This document shows positions 10,798 through 22,571 of a DNA stretch of 53,702 nt, piece by piece. The position numbers and the translations under genes are program-made. The first letter of the stretch is position 1. Each line of letters starts with the position of its first letter. The notes under the pieces are model-generated. The model was not told the DNA's origin, made no database searches, and saw only the letters and a program-made list of their open reading frames with translations. The DNA comes from Nemertoderma westbladi (taxonomy: Eukaryota > Xenacoelomorpha > Nemertodermatida > Nemertodermatidae): positions 1-53,702 of the forward strand of contig JAUCBJ010002037.1 of assembly GCA_032718475.1 (NCBI GenBank), read 5' to 3'.

Positions 10798-10799
10798 TA

Positions 10800-12273
10800 T
10801 TTGAGTTCCATAATCATTATCAGCATACAAAAACACTTCAATCTACCGCAAATTATTATATTTTAAAGGAGCCAAAAATTATGAAAAATAGCGGTGGTAG
10901 AAGTCAGAATGGAATCACAGCATGAAAACTAACAGCCATTTAATTTCAGTTTGCATGCTGGATAGCCCATTCAATTTTGGGAAAAGTTACGAAATCTCGG
11001 TTTTGACAACTTATCTGTTTCAAACGTAAAGATAAATTAAAAAAAAATGACCCTCAACCCCCCAGGCCACATAACTTCAATTTAGCCAATTGGGCGTTAT
11101 GCCACCAAAATGCCATACATTTAATCAAATACTACAACATTTAAATGCAGGATACTCCACTCATGCACTTGGACAACGTATCACTCTGCTGCAAAGTTAT
11201 CAAGTTTAGTCATTGTTGAAGTTGCTATAGCAACTATAGTACTTCAGTCACTTTCTTTTATGTATTCCAATCATTTCTAGGAAAGTGTTACGAAATACAG
11301 CTCCAGATATGGTGTAAAGAAAGAAATTCAGGGAACTATTTAACACTGATGTAGTTTCCGAGATTACACGGCAAAGCATCTGTCTTGATTCCCTGTAAAA
11401 AAGTAGAAATTTGATTAAACTTTAATTGATACGAAGATTAGCTAAAGCCTAAAGCAAATATGTAACTATATAAGTATGTAAACTGTAAGGAATTATTAAT
11501 GTGTAACCCGTCATATAGAAATGGGTCAAAAATGTCTAAAAGGTGAAGTTTAAAAGGTCTACAGTAGTGGTGAAGAGAGCGAGATTTGAACCACAGTTTA
11601 ACCTGGTGCTGCAGTGCATTGTATACCAATTGTAAACCAATTTTGTTAATGTAATTAATTTTAATTAATAATTAATTAATTAATTTTTTTAATAATAGTA
11701 TAAAGAGCAAACTATATAGCTATATAAATATATATATATATAACTATATAAAAGTTTGTTTATTTTTTTATTTAATCCCACATGTCATTGGCCTAGAATG
11801 TTTCATCCCAGGACATTTAATTACCCAGACTACATCATCATCTGCACGGACAAAACACATCTTGTGATATCCCATGATGAAATGCCTGCTACCCCAGACT
11901 TTTATCCCAGAAATTTCATCCTGTACTATTTGTCCCAGAATTTTTAAACCAGATATCTCATCTGGACATATCTTCTCGGACTTTTAATCTCAAAGGAAAA
12001 AATACTAAAAATCACAAGCTATAATAACATTGGTTATGAACAACGAAATACTAATAAATAAACGCAAAAACAAAAATACAACAAAGCAATCATACAAAAA
12101 CATTAGGACTAACTACCGCACAACAAAGCAATCATACAAAAACATTAGGACAACAAACACACAACCACACAACAAACACTGGCATTGAACAGAGACTACT
12201 TGTTTACTAGATTACTGTTACTAAAACAAGTAAAATATTAATACTTGAAAATATTATAAACATGTTATTTTAA
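10800..12273. other. Non-coding, AT-rich; degenerate CCCAGACNTTT repeats
   Basis: No gene seen. 11640-11760 is almost pure A/T with (TA)n. At 11775-11985 a loose motif of the form ATTTCATCCCAGGACATTTAA recurs about ten times with drift, indicating an old tandem or foldback repeat. Confidence 0.5.
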
Positions 12274-12983
12274 GGGGGGGGGGGGGGGGGGGGGGGTACA
12301 CCATTTTGGTCAAAAAGATGTCGAAATTATTTTTATGATCTATTATAATGCACGATTAATTTGTGCTTCCATATCTGAAAACCGCTATTTAATAGCTCTT
12401 TTAGTTTTCATGTTATAACAATTTCCATTTAGGGAGACCTATTGAAATTACTATTACGATTATAATTACTATAATGATAATAATAAATATCTACAAATAT
12501 TTTTTTTATGAAATTGTCGACTTCAAAACCCTACTACAGTAAAATAACTTCAAAACTTAAAAATAACATAAAAACAACTTTTTGAAATTTTTTGTTAATA
12601 AATTTATTTAATACTATTTATAACAAACCTAAAAACTTAACATAAATTTGCAGCGCCACCTAGCGGTGCAAAATTATTTTCACAAAATTTCGCCTGATAG
12701 TTATGTTGCCCCATCTCTGATCAATCATATTAAAAAACTTTCATGTCATTAGATTCAAAACTGTAAAAGCCTTAGGGTTTTAAGCGCAACCAAGTTTGTT
12801 TTATTGTTAACTATTATTAACTAATATTAATTAGCGTAAAATAAATTTTTTCTGACCTGTCATGTAGAATAGCATCTTAGGTACCTATATTCCAAATTAT
12901 AGCCAAAACCAAACAATTTTGAAACGCTGAGAGTGATAAATCGAAGAGTTGTCCGAAAATGGTGCACCCCCCCCCCCCCCCCC
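12274..12983. mobile_element. MITE-like element with G/C-tract termini
   Basis: The left end is 23 G followed by TACACCATTTTGGTCAA. The right end, reverse-complemented, is 17 G followed by TGCACCATTTTCGGACAA. This gives terminal inverted repeats of G-run plus TRCACCATTTT (about 12 bp plus the tract) around ~650 bp of AT-rich, non-coding DNA. TTAA-like sequence abuts the left end, but no clear target duplication is seen. The size and lack of coding capacity suit a MITE. Confidence 0.6.
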
Positions 12984-13249
12984 AATGATTTTAAAAAATA
13001 TATTCTAGAACAAATAATATTTTTTAATAATATGAAAAAAAAAATTAAAAGAAAGAATTTTAGAAATTAATAAACATATTTATAATAAAAATATTTGAAA
13101 AATATTTTTAAAAAATTAAATTTTTAAAATATACAGCTAACACATTATAGAACACTTTCTTTCTATACAAAAAGTAACAAGTACAAGCAATAACAGGACG
13201 AAATGTCGATATACCCTTACTCTTATGACCCAATTTTGAACCTTCCATT

Positions 13250-13352
13250 ACTCACACAGTGGTTGTAGTCTCGGCTTCCACCTCGAGGTCCCAGGTTCGA
13301 ATCCGACACCACGCTGATGAGACCCAGTAAGGTCGAAACGCGTACGTGGTTT
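13250..13352 (+). mobile_element. tRNA-like SINE with hammerhead ribozyme
   Basis: A tRNA-like head with an A-box-like segment at 13257-13272 and a perfect B box GGTTCGAATCC at 13294-13304. A hammerhead ribozyme follows four bases later. The head suggests RNA polymerase III transcription; the ribozyme would cut its own RNA. Similar tRNA-like and hammerhead arrangements are known, for example schistosome Sm-alpha-type repeats. The head does not fold as a clean functional tRNA, so I call it a SINE. Confidence 0.65.
13308..13350 (+). ncRNA. Type I hammerhead ribozyme
   Basis: All core elements are present. CTGATGA (13314-13320) is followed by a 4-bp stem II GACC/GGTC with a 6-nt loop (13321-13334) and GAAA (13335-13338). 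Stem III is minimal (A-T, C-G with a 2-nt loop, 13338-13343). The cleavage-site residue A is 13344. Stem I pairs ACCACG (13308-13313) with CGTGGT (13345-13350), six perfect pairs. Such a short stem III is typical of retroelement-borne minimal type I hammerheads, which often work best as dimers. Predicted cleavage is after 13344. Confidence 0.85.
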
Positions 13353-13354
13353 GG

Positions 13355-15695
13355 AGAGATATGAGATATTAATTTCAAGAAAAATTACGCGATTCTTAAA
13401 TTTGTACACTACCCGGTTAAAAAGTACGCATGTGATGGGATTAGTCCTACAATTGCGCCAATAAACGTTAAGTTATTTTCGGTAAAATAAACTTATCATT
13501 CGAGGTAAAGACCCCTAGATCCCTTCTTATAATAAATAACTCACCTGGTAGGAATCTCTCTACAAGAAATAGTCAGCTGGATAACCATAAGAGCTGCATC
13601 ACTGAGAACAAGAATGCAAAACACAGCCGAAACAAGCGGTAGTAATACCGTTGTATTATCAGTCGACTATAATAAATCAGAAATAATATTGGATATACAA
13701 GTGGAATGAGAACACTGTACTGTACAAAATAAATATATATTTATGAGTGGTATTAAGAGACTTATTTTATTAGGTATCAATAAATTTAATCTGTTATATT
13801 CCGATAAATTCCTAATCTCAATTCTAAATAATAATTTACAATACAGAAAGGCAATAACTATTTACATCATTGTGTGCAAAGTAGCATTTTGCAGCGTTAT
13901 GAGCAGATTTATTATTTATATACCGAGCGAGCGCAGCAATGGAGGTTTACATAATAAACAGAGTCTTCAACGCTGAAAAGTAACCTTTGCAAGCAATGGT
14001 GTATGTAATTTTGTTACATTATATGTGTATGGAATACAGTCTTACAAGGTTAAACAATTTATTATTTACATACAGTAGCTAGTGCCGTCATTTCAAACTG
14101 GACGCACGCATTATGCAAACACGTTCATGGGGCCTTCGCGCAGGACAAGGCTCAGTTATCACATACAGATTAAAATTGAGCAATTCTATACCAAAATTGA
14201 AAATTGGTACTTAACAAATTTAAATAAATAATTAAGAAGTTTAACCAAACCGCCAATAAGAATAAATCAATCAAAGAAGAGAGGAAAGTTCCCTCCTCGC
14301 TTCAACCGCCCTCTTAATATGCACCACCCCGACAGCACAGAGGATTAATGAAAGGCAGAGGTATTAACAGGAAATTGTGATTTAAAAGTAATAGATTTTT
14401 AGGTGTGGAGGCAAACCAACTTGTAAAAATTATTCAAACCTACCTATAACTTAAAACTTACCTAATTTGCCGATAGTATTGATACTGAAATATTAATTTA
14501 TCATGTCAACCCCTCAACATTATTTATCATTATTATTATTTATCATTTATATTTATCATTATTTAGCTAAATATTCTGAAGAATCATAGAAGAATCACTA
14601 GGCCAATCATTTTGCAAGATAAAGTAGGCTGGCTTATTAGTTACACTAGTATTGCCTGCCTCGTGTCCTATATATGTAATTTACCCGTTACCAAGTAGCA
14701 GTGGTGAGATGATTGGACTGGTTCCCATCTACTAAGCAATATCAAGAATGCCAATGAATGATGGAGCTGGAAGTATAGAGTGACGTAAGGCATATTAACT
14801 TAATTACGTTTAGATCAATTAAAAACACATTTCTTGAAGCACATCTCTTGGACTAATTAAAAACTATAATGGAATGGGGTATGGGGAATACAGTTGTATA
14901 ATTTTCAAGTATAATTATTTAAATCTTATACTAGAAAATAATTAATTTTTATTAATTTAAATTAATTTAAATTATTTAATTAATTAATTAATTTGTTTGC
15001 TTTTAAGAGGCAGGTTGAAAATGCTGTTTTTACCCTATTCAACTTAATTAACTAATTAACTGCTATTATCTTAGCGTCTCGAAGGCCACACGGAAATTCA
15101 ACTTCAACAACATTCACGAAAAATTTCTAAACTTTTGCCAGAATACACGTGTACCAAGTTATGATATATTTCATTAAGATTTGGCTGAGTTATTAACGTT
15201 TAAAATTGAACACAACAGAACAACAGACACACCGATTGAGTTAGTGGTACCTGTATGCTAAGCTCGCTTACTTTCGTCGCTCGCCCCACAGTGATGCTTT
15301 ATTGAATAAACCAGTACGCATTAATATAAATGGAAATAATACATTCTGGAATACGGTAATTTAAGTTGTTTCCATGTTATTAGGCCGCAACGAGTAATTC
15401 CAGTAATTCGAATTTACGAGTAATTCACCAGAACACTGTTAAGTTGACTGTTGACATAATGTAACAAAAGTATAAATAAACTCCAAATAATATTAAATAT
15501 ATTAACCATTGTATCGATCCGATAAAGTAATAATAACTTACCAGTACAACATAATTATACAATCTATTTTAATAATATTAAATACAATATTATATGTTCT
15601 ATAAAAATTAGTTTGATATCAAGGCCTAAATCGAAAATATGTACTCTCCCATTGAATATATGTTCTATAAAAATTGGTATGAAAATACTGAATAA
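13355..15695. other. AT-rich non-coding stretch
   Basis: No gene supported; open frames here are short and of A/T-driven composition. 13915-13950 contains a GAGCGCAGC...GGAGGT motif that recurs near 31.1 and 31.7 kb. 14930-15000 is a TTAAT-rich low-complexity patch. Confidence 0.5.
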
Positions 15696-16620
15696 ACTGA
15701 AAATATGTATAATAAAATGGGGACAAATATATTGGAAAGTTTCATACAGCAAACTAGATGGACATTATAATGGCATAAAGGACTAGATAGAATAATTGTT
15801 AAGAACTTGGAGCATTTCTTTGGTTTTTCTGACCTCAGTAAGCTTGGCAACTTGTGATCCCTCTTTCATGGCGATTCCAGAGGAAGAGGGGGGGGGGGGG
15901 GGGGGGGGGGGGGGCTAGGCGGTGTGAGCAGGTGAAATCTAAAGTAATGTTTCCCATTAGAGCATGGGAGCATGGTAACACCACCTGGCCTCTTGCCATC
16001 ATCCCGACATATGCCATATTGTTCTATGGTTGACGGTATATTTGCTGACTGCAAAGCCCGGAAGATCACATAGTCTCCAACCGGAAACTATGCATTGGAG
16101 GGCTGAGGAGTCTATGACAGCTCCACACACTCAAGGGTGTAGTAAGTGAAGTGCAAACTGGTGCAACCAGTCGTAGAGCCACTGCCATTCCAAATTCCTC
16201 ATCAGAAATGTGCACGTGCAGGCCTAGGTACAAGAAGGAAGGGCATTTAGCCAGTCTCTAGCTACAACAGCTTGGGAACCAAAATGTGGGCTGTTTTAGG
16301 TAGGGTATAATTGTTTAGAAGATATGCAAACTTTACTTTAGCAATGGGTACAATCCAGATCCTTTGTTTATGGTTGAACTCTGGTGGGTCATTTGATTTT
16401 GAAAGGTTTTCCATAGCTCTATAGTATGATGTTATAATGGGTGCATTATGCTGCTGCCTCATGTAAGATTTATCAATGGTTGATTGCCACTCAGAGCGGC
16501 TAGATATGCCACAGTGGCCGTTTCTGTAATAGAAGGTATCCCTAGACCACCCACCCATACAACATGGCATTGTTGCCTGACTCTGAATTTCTGGTGCCAT
16601 CTGTGTATTTGTTATGGCCT
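15696..16620 (-). pseudogene. Relic of an RT-like metazoan repeat gene (C-terminal part)
   Basis: Read on the minus strand, fragments in shifting frames match by eye the C-terminal half of a widespread uncharacterised RT-containing protein family. They are, in order: a helical piece (16262-16600, WIVPIAKVKFAYLLNN), DWLNALPS (~16235-16260), DEEFGMAVALRLVAPVC (~16150-16210), CGAVIDSSA (~16100-16130), RALQSANIPSTIEQYGICRD (~15995-16055) and DDGKRPGGVTML (~15970-16006). The last block is the family's conserved DGKRPDG motif. Several frameshifts and a 27-nt G tract (15888-15914) interrupt it, so it is dead. Family membership is from memory of the motif pattern and needs a translated search. Confidence 0.55.
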
Positions 16621-16879
16621 GTAGAGTGCGTTGACTGGGTTGACTAATTCAGAAAAAGAAATCGATTTTTCATTTTCAATCTCCCCTGGTGCAGATTTTT
16701 ATGGTGATTTCAAAACTTCAAACCGTTTGTTAATAGCTAATGTAGTTCAAAAGTTATGGGTGATAATCTTAACCTTATTCTATGTAAATGTCTGTGAAAA
16801 CTGTCTGTCTGGGATAGTGTTTCTGACGGTTTGTCCATCACAATTAACAAAAGCATTCTTTCTAGCTAAAAGTTGTTAT

Positions 16880-17440
16880 GTGAGTTTTCCTGGTTGCTGA
16901 ATTCATTCCAATCGTCAGTTTTCACTTTTAACGAAAACTATTGTGTCTTAATTTATGTCTGTCAATCTGTCTAGGTCTGTCCGACGATCTGTCCATCAAA
17001 ATAAAAGGACATCATACCACTTAGCTGAAACATTTTTGTTTTGGTTTTTTTGGTCGCGGATTTCATTTCCAAAGACAGTTTTCATTTTTAGTGTAGTTTA
17101 TTATGTAACATTGTCCGTCTGTCTGTATGTCCGTCTGTCTGTCTGTCAAAATATAAGGACAGCATTCCAACTATATAAAAGTTTTGTTATGGAGGTTATT
17201 CTAGTTGCTGATTTCATTTCATTTTTTGACGTCAGTTTTCACTTTTAACAAAACCTATGTCTGTATGTCAGTTTTTCTGTCTGCCCAGTGACCTGTCTAT
17301 CAAAGTAATAGGAATGCATACCAACTAGCTAAAAATGTTGTTATGGCCGTTTTCATGGTTGGTGATTTCATTTCCGATGTCAGCTTTCGTGTTTGATGTC
17401 ATCCACATTGTCTGTTTGTTCAGCTGTTGGTTATATTTTG
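16880..17440 (+). repeat. ~155-bp tandem repeat with CTGT microsatellite cores
   Basis: Four imperfect units, marked by GATTTCATTTC at about 16896, 17057, 17208 and 17360. Each has GTCAGTTTTCACTTTTAAC, a CTGT-rich stretch, then ATCAAAATAAAAGGACAT and ACTAGCTAAAA. Open frames across it (16631-17248) follow from the repeat and are not genes. Confidence 0.8.
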
Positions 17441-19640
17441 ACAGACAGCAATGACAGACAGACATGACTCTGTCAAATGAGTAAACGGACTATAGAAAGG
17501 AAATCACTGACCCACAACAAAATTTTCAGTGGGGTTGTGCGCATCCTAACATTTCAATGGACACAAATACCCTTAAATTTCAAAATGCAAAGGCTTTTCT
17601 AAAAATGAACAACTTCTTATGAAATTTGGCTCAAGTGAAGACTTAAGTGATGCTTAATCCCCCTATGACCAAGTTTTTGATTTCCATTGTTATAGGTGAA
17701 ATATTTAACAACATGTGTAAATTTTTGGTCAAAAATTACAAAATCGGTTTGTTGGAGATTGTAGATTCAAATGCTATTTAAAAATATCACATTTTGGTAA
17801 TAGTTTAGTTGCAAACTGCAGCATTATCCCAGTGCCAGTTTCAATTGATATAGAGAATGGACTTCTGAGATTTATGATTGTGAGTAATATTTATTTGTAT
17901 GAATCAGGCAGAGATTGAATTGTCATTTGTATTGAGCTCATAAATAGTAGCTATCTAAATCATATTGACTTATACTATAATAGAGCCCAACATTAAAAAA
18001 ACAGTTTCTGTAACAGTATTCATCTCTGAGTGAGCCTTGCGAACTTCATATACTCCAATATCAAACCTTATATATTATTATATTATATATTTATCGACCA
18101 TAATAATACATGAAATAAACATTTCGCACAGGTTCACCAATAACATACTATTAGGTATGAAATTAAAAATTAGTACATATTTCAAAATTACGGTATGTTT
18201 GATATAGATAAATAAAGATGTATGTAAGTATAAGTTAGTATCAGTCAATATATTTAACGTTGATTAATTGAAGGGTAAGTAAGCACTTCAATTCTGCTAT
18301 CTAATAAACCTGCCTAAAGAAAAATGAAACTACACACAAAGAGTCTTCGAAGAATTTGTATAGATCAGTGTGTATGGAGGAATAGCAATGGATATCACTC
18401 GTTTTATCACATTTGAATTATGTGGTGATATTCATCATCGAGTTCACAGGGACATTTATTATAAAATATTTTTCTGGCCCAGCCTGTGTTATACTTAAAT
18501 TTTGTCGCTTTTCTTAAATTCGTGTTGTAAGTAGAGATTGGCAGAGGACGAGCGTGTGTGATGTGTTTATAATTGTATGTTGTGTGCAGTTTGTATTGTA
18601 TATTATATTTTGTTTATAATTCCAAATTCATCATTGTTATAATTTACAACAACAACTGAAATACATAAAATTAAATCAATGCGTTCATTGAATATGTGGT
18701 GTCAATGGTTGTAAAAAAGGGATTTAAGAAGACTTCACCTGTATAGTGGGGTGAGTAAAATATTGAAAGTGTTGCAGAGGAGATATGTTGTAGAAACGTA
18801 GTGAATCCCTAGTGGCTTCAGTGTCCAAGATGTTTAAAGGTCTGCTGCAGTTCAGACTATATAGATAGAACCTCCATTTCAAATTGAGTTCAGTCTGCTA
18901 CTTCCAATGAAAAATTCCGAATGAATTTGAAAATTGGCAAATGTGGAGGAGTGTACAAATGGCATTAATACCAAAAATTATACCTTATACCAACTTATAT
19001 CAGAAGTGTCTATGATTTCGAATGTCAAAATGTTACCTATTTAAGTTCAATAGCAGCTTTGATATGTGAAACGTATCCTGAGTTTAAGCGCAAGCATAAA
19101 TCAAATAGACAATTTATGTATTCGGTTCTCCAGCACAAGTATGTCACCTACCACCACAATTACCATAACTAAAAATCTGCTGAACAGGTTGCTGGAGAGA
19201 AAACTGCTGAACGGGTTTCTGGAGAGAAAGCAGGTTGTGGGGGGTGATGTTAAGTCACAACACATAGTGGCTACCCTCTAAATAGTTGTGTTTGCATGTT
19301 CTTATCCTAATAAACACAAAAATAATATGTAGCATGTAAATTTTATGGCCTCTACCCACAATTTTATAATTGTCACATATTTTTGATATTTCCAATATGG
19401 CTACCAGTACGTAATATTATATATATAGTCACAACTAGCATATATTTTATGGCAAAATTTGATCTCCTAGTTTCTGATGGTATAAAACCCAACTACTTGA
19501 TCATGCTCTTTGAAATTACACTATACATGTTAATCATAATGGGCAATGTTTCCACTCCAATATTTTTAGGAACCAATGTTCCCCTCAATTCTTCAAGTAT
19601 AGATATACAAGAGCAGCAATTATACGTACTGGACAATATC
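17441..19640. other. Non-coding stretch
   Basis: Nothing gene-like. A short local duplication at 19176-19232 repeats CTGCTGAACRGGTT...GGAGAGAAA twice. Confidence 0.45.
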
Positions 19641-19651
19641 TTTGGGAAAAT

Positions 19652-20235
19652 TTGGAAGATGAGTCTATAGAAAACCAGCCATCTATTTTAAGAACTCAAA
19701 ATACTTGCTCAGTTAAAGACCATTCACTGAGATGCAAACAGCATTGCGAAAAGAAAGAGACCACCACCACCATTAAAAATTTTGAGGACTGTATTACAAT
19801 TCCTTCATTAGATTTCCTCCCTAATGGAAAATTACCAAGTAATTGGGTTAACCTTAGACCTCAAGCGTGATCACAAAAATCACTCTGTTGCTATCAATAA
19901 GGTTGTATCCCGCCCGACTAATGTTGCATTGGGTATACTGTAATGTATATACAAAAACGAGAAAAAGTACCCATGACAAACTAGAAGGCATTCTAAAGGA
20001 ATATCATTACCTGAGATCATATCCAATATCTAAAAAGAAACTCACATACTGGAAACGGTTTAGTGAGTTTCTGGTTGTATCCAAGAATCTGTTCGATATT
20101 AAATATGATATTTCACAAACACCAAGAGAAAATTTGGGGTGTTACTATGACAGATGAAGATGAGGCATTCTAGCATAATCAATGTAATCAGCCTCAAATT
20201 GGTTACTGTACATCCTTTGTAAGTAGACAGTGGCT
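19652..20235 (+). pseudogene. 5' part of a decayed gene, interrupted by LINE copy 1
   Basis: Consecutive coding-like blocks in shifting frames: SLDFLPNGKLPSN (~19805-19845), VYTKTRKSTHDKLEGILKEY (~19945-20005), YWKRFSEFLVVSKNLFDIKY (~20050-20110) and TDEDEAF, then a stop, then QPQIGYCTSF (~20150-20215). The phrase order looks like one protein with several frameshifts and at least one nonsense codon. The LINE begins just after 20235, and coding-like sequence of matching style resumes at 24003, so the LINE landed inside this gene or pseudogene. I recognise the phrases as those of a multicopy uncharacterised invertebrate protein family but cannot assign a function. Confidence 0.45.
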
Positions 20236-20427
20236 CACATAGTATAGGTCAGGTCAGGTATTCTAGGTCATTGATCAAGAAAACTTGCCACCTCCATGCA
20301 GCATAAAGGAGGTGCCACCTGTAGCTGCATAGACCCTCTTACTAGGGCAAATCTGGTCCTGTAACTAGGACCCCCTTCGTTCTGGGATAAGGATGCCCTT
20401 GGTCCTGGATTAAGGACCCATATACTT

Positions 20428-20655
20428 GGCTGCAGGGGTATATGGCCTGACCAGGCAGATGGTGATCTACCAATGGCTGGTCAGGAGTAGAGTGTTCTCA
20501 TGTCCACTCTGAGTGCACTTCACTGCGACCTGCACCTGGCAGCAGGGGTACAGGGCATGACCCAGCAGATGAGCTGCAACAGCCAATGGTGGGTCATGTG
20601 CGCCAGAGTAGATATGGGTGATGGGCCTCATATCTGACTCCATTGCGACACCCAC
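20428..20655 (+). repeat. Tandem ~110-120-bp monomers in the LINE 5' leader
   Basis: Two imperfect direct repeats start GGCWGCAGGGGTAYA at 20428 and 20538. Each continues with a GCAGATG phrase, CCAATGG, GGTCA, AGAGTAG and a closing CAYTGCGAC (20521, 20641). By position this is the promoter end of the element; a monomeric promoter is inference. Confidence 0.6.
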
Positions 20656-20775
20656 CCTGTGGAATGGCAAACCAGGGTGTGGTATTTGCCCCGAGAGCTG
20701 ACTCGGCAAAAAAGCACCCCCCAACCCCCACTATGGATTATATTAGTAATGCGGAGGTCCGGCCACTAGAGGCCA

Positions 20776-21849
20776 GTGGAATTACCGGACACAATCGGCC
20801 TCACAGGTGTCAGTTATCTCCTGACTGGCTGCCTGTCTCACCCCCCTACTGGAGAGAGAGCAGCCAACAATTCTTTGAGTCCCTTTCTTGATGACCTTTC
20901 TGGCCCAAACCATGGGTCACCAGGGAGGCCAGATTGTGATGGGGAGAGGGATTCTGGAGTTGGAGTCTACTCTCATGTTCTACCCCGACCAACAAAGCCA
21001 TTGGTGAATCTGAGGCAAGTCACTAGACTAGCCTCAGTAAACACCCTAACACTCGGGTCCCCAATGCGACAAGGTAAGCTGACTGCCTTGGCAGATAAGT
21101 TTTCTCTTAGCGCAGTGGGTGTCCAAGAGCACCGAATGCAGACTGGACAGACTGGTGAGGTTCTGATTAAGGACATGGGGGGCGGTTGGCGACTCGCCCT
21201 AGCGTCAGCAGATGATAGTGGCAATGTTGGAATTGGTCTATTGATGAATCCAACTGCACATGCAGCATTGGACAAAATAGACCAAATCTCTAACTGCATC
21301 ATCCGTTGCCACTTCTCATGTTCTGGAAGACTGGCTAAGAAGTTACCTAAGGTGGTTCTGATTGTGTGCTACTCTCCAACTAGTGTTGCCCCTGTAGAGG
21401 AGGTGGAAAATTTCTACCACAATCTACAAGCAGCTACAGATGGAGTGGATCAGCATGCATTCTTAACATTCCTGGGAGATTTTAATGCAAGTCTGCATCA
21501 ATCACCTACATCGCCCTGGGTCTATAGCAATAGTGTTAACCGAAATTCTGTCCATCTTCAGGATTTTATCTCTGGAAATGGGTTGTTTTCGGCTGGAACC
21601 CAGTTCAAGAAGCGAACTGGAAAGCTATGGACTCATAGTGGACCCAGTGGTCACAAGTCCCAGATAGACCATATTCTGTTTCGTAGGAAATACAGGAGCT
21701 CTATACAAGACTGTAATGCATTTACACTTCGACCCTTCTCCAGTGATCACTGCCTTATTGTGACCAAGGTAAGACTTAGTCTGTGTGCTAACAGAACAAC
21801 TAAATCTGCCTTGCCGACTGTTCCTCTCTGTTGCAATAGCCAAGTGTGA
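20776..21849 (+). CDS. LINE copy 1 apurinic-type endonuclease domain
   Basis: Endonuclease that nicks target DNA for target-primed reverse transcription. Visible motifs: ASVNTLTLG (metal-binding Asn), GVQEHRM (catalytic Glu, ~21127), FLGDFNASL (21475-21489) and FSSDHCLIV (catalytic Asp-His, ~21742-21750). The start at 20776 is GTG and not convincing; an ATG at 20733 opens another frame for 52 codons, so a frameshift probably separates the true start from this domain. The frame ends by shift and TGA at 21847. All core catalytic residues survive. Confidence 0.8.
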   Translation: MELPDTIGLTGVSYLLTGCLSHPPTGERAANNSLSPFLDDLSGPNHGSPGRPDCDGERDSGVGVYSHVLPRPTKPLVNLRQVTRLASVNTLTLGSPMRQGKLTALADKFSLSAVGVQEHRMQTGQTGEVLIKDMGGGWRLALASADDSGNVGIGLLMNPTAHAALDKIDQISNCIIRCHFSCSGRLAKKLPKVVLIVCYSPTSVAPVEEVENFYHNLQAATDGVDQHAFLTFLGDFNASLHQSPTSPWVYSNSVNRNSVHLQDFISGNGLFSAGTQFKKRTGKLWTHSGPSGHKSQIDHILFRRKYRSSIQDCNAFTLRPFSSDHCLIVTKVRLSLCANRTTKSALPTVPLCCNSQV

Positions 21850-22490
21850 GATCCAGCTTCACACTACAGCTGAGCAACAGGTATGAGGCTCTTGCCTCTG
21901 AGGCGGCAGATCACTGTGAGGGCTATACTGCCTTTACAGAAGCAGTTAAGTTAGCAGCTGCAGAAACAGTTCCTGTATTCCCTCGAAGCAGGAAAAGGGC
22001 CCCCTGGACTGACAACAAAATTCAGAAGTGCCGAAATGACCTTCATAAGGCGCAGAAAGAGTCCCGACTCAAAGAGACTACAGCGGCCAAGAATGCAGTT
22101 AAGGCTGCATCTAGGTCCCTGAACAGGCAGTACTCTGTTAATCTACAGGAGCTAATAAACCAACAGGTTGATGCCATCAATGATGCTGACGACAGCAGGC
22201 AATCATCCCAGGCATGGAAATCGATCAACTTGCTTACTGGGCGGAAAAGCCAACCAACCACCAAGGTTAAGGCTGAATCACCAGCCGATCGCCTCAATGG
22301 TTGGAAAGCCCACTTCGAAAAGCTCCTCAATAATGACAGGGTATTGCCTGATAACTTTATAGAAGTAAAAGTGTCTGAGTCTGTACTCCCAGATATTCCC
22401 ATTGGCGATATCTCCTTTGCAGAAGTGAAGGCTGCTGCAAAGAGCATTAAGACCAATCGTGCCAGTGGAGGAGATGGTGTTCCCCCTTAG
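21846..22490 (+). CDS. LINE copy 1 linker between endonuclease and RT
   Basis: Continuation of the LINE polyprotein in the next frame: a basic, helical segment (RSRKRAPWTDNKIQKCRNDL) leading to the RT entry motif IKTNRASGGDGVPP, which normally reads on into the RT fingers. A TAG at 22488-22490, then TGA near 22547, cut it from the RT block in the same frame. Confidence 0.75.
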   Translation: MRSSFTLQLSNRYEALASEAADHCEGYTAFTEAVKLAAAETVPVFPRSRKRAPWTDNKIQKCRNDLHKAQKESRLKETTAAKNAVKAASRSLNRQYSVNLQELINQQVDAINDADDSRQSSQAWKSINLLTGRKSQPTTKVKAESPADRLNGWKAHFEKLLNNDRVLPDNFIEVKVSESVLPDIPIGDISFAEVKAAAKSIKTNRASGGDGVPP

Positions 22491-22571
22491 GTCTTTAAAA
22501 TACCTGAGTGTTTAAAGCTCATCCATCCCATCATAGTAGACATGTACTGAACAACAAGAGTCCCACAAGAA

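Noticed and set aside
13257-13313. Functional tRNA gene
   Set aside because: A and B boxes exist, but no acceptor-stem pairing is evident and a hammerhead follows directly; better as a SINE.
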